From SZAS-79 sp038319115 (lineage in GTDB: Bacteria > Pseudomonadota > Gammaproteobacteria > Burkholderiales > SG8-39): a DNA stretch of 6,697 bases. The position numbers and the translations under genes are program-made. Positions within the stretch are counted from its first letter, which is position 1, and each line of letters begins with the position of its first letter. The notes under the pieces are model-generated. The model was not told the DNA's origin and did not search any database. It worked only from the letters and a program-made list of their open reading frames with translations. The stretch is from NCBI GenBank assembly GCA_038319115.1, contig JBBQCV010000198.1, forward strand, positions 1 to 6,697. Reading direction: 5' to 3'. This document shows, in pieces, positions 4,645 through 6,697 of the stretch.

Positions 4645-4650
4645 ATTATA
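4645..4650 (-). promoter_or_regulatory. Perfect -10 hexamer upstream of the MFS gene
   Basis: The minus strand reads TATAAT, exactly the sigma-70 consensus, in an otherwise very GC-rich region, separated from the ATG (4636-4634) by CTGCCGCC. A start 6-8 bases downstream would place the transcript's 5' end at or next to the ATG. The -35 region is weak (TGCAGA at an 18-base spacing). Confidence 0.5.
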
Positions 4651-4688
4651 AGGGCGCGGCCTGCCCGGTCTGCATCAGGTTCGCAGGG

Positions 4689-4711
4689 CCCGCCGAGTCC
4701 CCTCAGGCGGG
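4689..4711 (-). terminator. Hairpin over the stop codon of the M48-like gene
   Basis: CCCGCC (4689-4694) pairs with GGCGGG (4706-4711). On the minus strand a further GAG/CTC pair closes on a GGGA tetraloop with one bulged T, giving nine pairs. The stem contains the TGA stop at 4705-4703. There is no T tract, so it is a 3'-end structure or a weak terminator separating this gene from the MFS gene. Confidence 0.4.
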
Positions 4712-5671
4712 TGGCCCCATGCATTCGCGCCGGCGCTCGGCCATGTCGGTGGCTGAACCCGGCGCGCCACCGGCATTCAGGCAGGCGGAAATGCGCTCGA
4801 TGCTCGACTCGCTCTGGCGCAGCAGCCAGGCGTCGAACTGTGGATCGGCGTGCGCGTTTGTGCGTGCATCGGTTGTGCGCGCATCGACCGTGGCCGCGGA
4901 CCGCGCGCCGGGCTCAGTGTCGCGCGCCAGCTGCCCCACACGCTGCACCGACTCGTTCAGGCGCACCGTCCACGCGTCCTCAGAAAGGGGGGCGCGCCTC
5001 ACCGCGGCGAGGTGCCTGGCGACCCGTCCCGCCGGACGATCGGCGCGCGCCAGCAACGCGAGCGCGATCTCATCGGCTTCGCGGCGCTGTTGTTCGGCCC
5101 AGCCCGAGGTGACCGCACCCGAGCCGAGCGCCGAGGCGGCCATGCGCAGCAGCATCGCGACCGGCAACAGCGAGGTGATTGCCGACAAGGCGATGCTCGC
5201 GCCGGAGTCCTCTTCGGCGTGGCGCGCGATCACGTGGCCCATTTCGCGCGCCACCAGGAACGCGGTCACGTCGTCGTCGGGCTCGAGCTGCGCGAGACCG
5301 CTACCGAGCGCAATGCGCCCGCTGGCGCTCGACCCGGTGGAGGTGCCGAGGTCCGTGTCGACGCCAATGTCGAATGCGCCGATGCGCTCGAGCACTTCCG
5401 GCGACACGATGCGGGCTGCGGTCTCGAGCTCCGCGCTCACCCGCTTGACCTGCGATTCGAAGTTCCGTTCGCGCAACCGGCAGGCGTGGTCGCAGGGTTC
5501 GCCCAACCCCTGGCGCGTCGATTTCGAGCCAACGGCATAACGGAGCTCGGCATGCGCCTGCGCCCCCGGAAGGGCCACCAACTGGTCGCGACCGGTGACC
5601 GGGTTGGTCGTGCATGCGCCCAATGTCAGCGCAGCAAGGCCACCCAAGGCGAATGCGCGCCACCCGTTCAT
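4703..5671 (-). CDS. M48-like metalloprotease family lipoprotein with altered HExxH (RExxH)
   Basis: This encodes 322 residues. A lipoprotein signal (MNGWRAFALG then GLAALTLGAC) ends in the lipobox LGAC with Cys20, so it is likely anchored in the periplasm. TTNPVTGRDQL (21-31) is the classic segment after the lipid Cys in M48 lipoproteins. The active-site helix reads FLVAREMGHVIARH (138-151): Arg142 replaces the first His of HExxH, while Glu143, His146 and the downstream EAD (198-200), which supplies the third zinc ligand in M48 enzymes, remain. With one zinc ligand gone it is probably a poor or inactive protease, perhaps a scaffold or chaperone-like relative. A weakly hydrophobic stretch (160-185) follows the motif, as in other M48 proteins. 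The C-terminal 80 residues are low-complexity and polar. It lies 58 bases downstream of the Sel1-type gene, on the same strand, and may be co-transcribed with it. No good ribosome binding site is seen. Confidence 0.85.
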   Translation of the reverse strand: MNGWRAFALGGLAALTLGACTTNPVTGRDQLVALPGAQAHAELRYAVGSKSTRQGLGEPCDHACRLRERNFESQVKRVSAELETAARIVSPEVLERIGAFDIGVDTDLGTSTGSSASGRIALGSGLAQLEPDDDVTAFLVAREMGHVIARHAEEDSGASIALSAITSLLPVAMLLRMAASALGSGAVTSGWAEQQRREADEIALALLARADRPAGRVARHLAAVRRAPLSEDAWTVRLNESVQRVGQLARDTEPGARSAATVDARTTDARTNAHADPQFDAWLLRQSESSIERISACLNAGGAPGSATDMAERRRECMGPPA

Positions 5672-5729
5672 TGCGCTTGCATCGTTGTTGTCATGGCCTG
5701 CGCAGACGGAAGTCGGTCACCGCGTCGGC

Positions 5730-6167
5730 TTACTGGCTGACGACGGGCGCCCCGGAGTAGCTGAAGGGCTTGGGAATGTCGACGCCCTGCTCGCGCGCCT
5801 TGTGGTACCAGCGCAGGGCCGTCTCGTAGTCGCGCGCCACCACCGGGCCACCGCTGATGTACAGGTCGCCGAGCTTCTTTTGCGCCGGGCCGTTGCCTGC
5901 CTCGCCGGCTTCGAAGTACGCATCGAACGCGCCGCGCAGGTTGCGGCGGCGCTCGAGGACCTGGCCTTGGCGGAAGCGCTGCGCCGCGGCGACGGGCGAC
6001 ATCGCCGAGGCTGAGGCGACCGGGGTACGTTCCACAGGGGCGCTCGTCTGCGCTGCCGCGGGGGTGATGGTGAAAGCGAGGGCGGTGAACGCCAGAACGG
6101 CCGCAGTAGCCATCGGATGGACGTGACGCGCGCATCGCGTGGCGGGAATCTTTGCGGATATTTTCAT
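5730..6167 (-). CDS. Exported small Sel1-repeat protein
   Basis: This encodes 145 residues. A long basic N-region followed by a hydrophobic stretch (MATAAVLAFTALAFTITPAAA, broken around residue 19 by Met) and AAA|Q at about 39/40 forms a signal peptide; Met19 is a possible alternative start. After a Pro/Ser/Ala linker, residues 58-130 carry one clear Sel1/TPR-like repeat: DAYFEAGEAGNGPAQKKLGD then LYISGGPVVARDYETALRWY and HKAREQGV, with a partial preceding helix pair. Sel1 repeats mediate protein-protein contacts, so a periplasmic adaptor role is plausible but unproven. The ATG at 6167 is chosen because the upstream open frame is a shadow of the nuclease gene. It precedes the M48-like gene on the same strand. 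Confidence 0.78.
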   Translation of the reverse strand: MKISAKIPATRCARHVHPMATAAVLAFTALAFTITPAAAQTSAPVERTPVASASAMSPVAAAQRFRQGQVLERRRNLRGAFDAYFEAGEAGNGPAQKKLGDLYISGGPVVARDYETALRWYHKAREQGVDIPKPFSYSGAPVVSQ

Positions 6168-6244
6168 GGTTGCGCCTGGTGAGGGTATGCCCGGTTCACG
6201 ACAGGCTATCGCCCGCGCCGCAATCATTCCGTGCGGTGCCGCGC

Positions 6245-6697
6245 CTACTCCCACTCCCTCCAGCCGCGCAGCATGGGGAAATACAGCCCCAGCCGCGCCG
6301 CGCCGAGGGCATCGCGATAGCGCGCGAGCTGGGGCGCGTAACGGGTGCGTTCGCTTTCGAGGAACGCCTCCACGCCGGCGCCTTCGTGGCTGCTGGTCTT
6401 GTAATCGACGATCCAGCGCACGCCGGCGTCGAAAAAGGTGCGGTCGATGATGAGCGTGCGCAGGCGGCCCGCCTTGGCGCTGCGCAGGCGCAACTCGCTC
6501 GCCGCGCGCTCGCGCGGGCCCAGCAGCCAGCGGCCGCGCTCGTCCTCGAGGATGTGGGCCAATGCGCCGGCGGCGCGCGCCGCGGCCGCGGCGCATTCCG
6601 CGGCGGGAACCCCGCGACGATGCAGGTCACGCGCGAGTTCCGCGTGCAAACCGGCCACGCGCGCCGCGGTCCAGTCGCGCAGCGCGTCGCCGGCCAT
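6245..6697 (-). CDS. C-terminal PD-(D/E)XK nuclease domain of a UvrD/RecB/AddA-like helicase-nuclease (partial)
   Basis: This gives 150 residues of the C-terminus; the reading frame runs off the right edge, and the Met at the edge is likely internal. LIIDRTFFDAGVRWIVDYKT carries the metal-binding Asp (85) and the D-Y-K triad element (98-100) of PD-(D/E)XK nucleases, and QLARY (123-127) is the QxxxY motif found in RecB/AddA-type nucleases. The ending LGLYFPMLRGWREWE matches the C-terminal signature of long UvrD-domain proteins (AddA-like) in betaproteobacteria. The full protein would unwind and resect double-strand breaks for recombination, with an AddB-like partner probably encoded nearby outside the window. 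The stop is TAG at 6247-6245, 77 bases from the Sel1-type gene. Confidence 0.87.
   Translation of the reverse strand: MAGDALRDWTAARVAGLHAELARDLHRRGVPAAECAAAAARAAGALAHILEDERGRWLLGPRERAASELRLRSAKAGRLRTLIIDRTFFDAGVRWIVDYKTSSHEGAGVEAFLESERTRYAPQLARYRDALGAARLGLYFPMLRGWREWE

Noticed and set aside
3581..4651. Long plus-strand open frame (356 codons) rich in His, Arg and Gln
   Set aside because: It lies antisense to the MFS gene, and its composition is that of a GC-rich shadow frame; the minus-strand frame has a clear 12-TM protein with family motifs.
3252..4724. Minus-strand open frame of 490 codons covering the MFS gene in another frame
   Set aside because: Translation is Gly/Arg/His-rich with no membrane segments; it shadows the MFS frame.
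4377..5540. Plus-strand open frame of 387 codons
   Set aside because: It is antisense to the start of the MFS gene and to the M48-like gene, with Ser/Arg/Ala low-complexity translation and no family pattern.
6168..6596. Upstream extension of the Sel1-type gene in frame
   Set aside because: The extension is antisense-like low-complexity Arg/Ala sequence overlapping the nuclease gene in another frame; the signal peptide begins at the ATG at 6167.

Overview
The window looks like a high-GC proteobacterial chromosome, most likely betaproteobacterial. That reading rests on protein style only: an OFA/MCT-like MFS carrier, an M48-type lipoprotein and a RecB/AddA-type nuclease domain. It falls into three parts: the 3' end of an IS91-like element (about 1-625), an integron gene-cassette array without a visible integrase (about 626-3257), and a very GC-rich block of ordinary chromosomal genes all on the minus strand (3395-6697).

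The cassette array is the main content. Five attC-like sites (626-711, 1263-1328, 1813-1902, 2470-2527, 3190-3257) delimit four complete cassettes, all read on the plus strand. Each cassette starts with an R' box whose complement is the R'' box at its own end: GTTATGC/GCATAAC, GTTAGAC/GTCTAAC, GTTAGAG/CTCTAAC, and GTTGATG/ATCTAAC with one extra T. The complementarity runs past the 7-base boxes to 10-12 bases in every cassette. Cassette 1 carries an Unstab_antitox-type antitoxin with a ParE/RelE-type toxin. Cassette 2 carries an uncharacterised 144-residue protein. Cassette 3 carries BrnT/BrnA. Cassette 4 carries HicA/HicB with its own promoter and a perfect inverted-repeat operator. Three unrelated toxin-antitoxin families in consecutive cassettes is the typical content of a sedentary integron or a CALIN (attC cluster lacking an integrase). 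Such modules are thought to stabilise arrays because losing the cassette leaves the longer-lived toxin unopposed.

The first attC is odd: its R'' box abuts the hairpin that ends the IS91-like non-coding flank, so the element may have inserted at or replaced part of the preceding cassette. Cassettes 3 and 4 also read in frame through their attC sites, giving both antitoxins basic C-terminal tails encoded by the recombination site.

Right of the array, convergent to it, lies a 12-TM MFS transporter gene with a perfect -10 hexamer only 8 bases from its ATG. Upstream of it on the same strand are an M48-like lipoprotein whose HExxH motif reads RExxH, a small exported Sel1-repeat protein, and the C-terminal PD-(D/E)XK nuclease domain of a UvrD/RecB/AddA-like helicase that runs off the window. 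These minus-strand genes look like stable chromosomal background and show no functional link to the cassettes.
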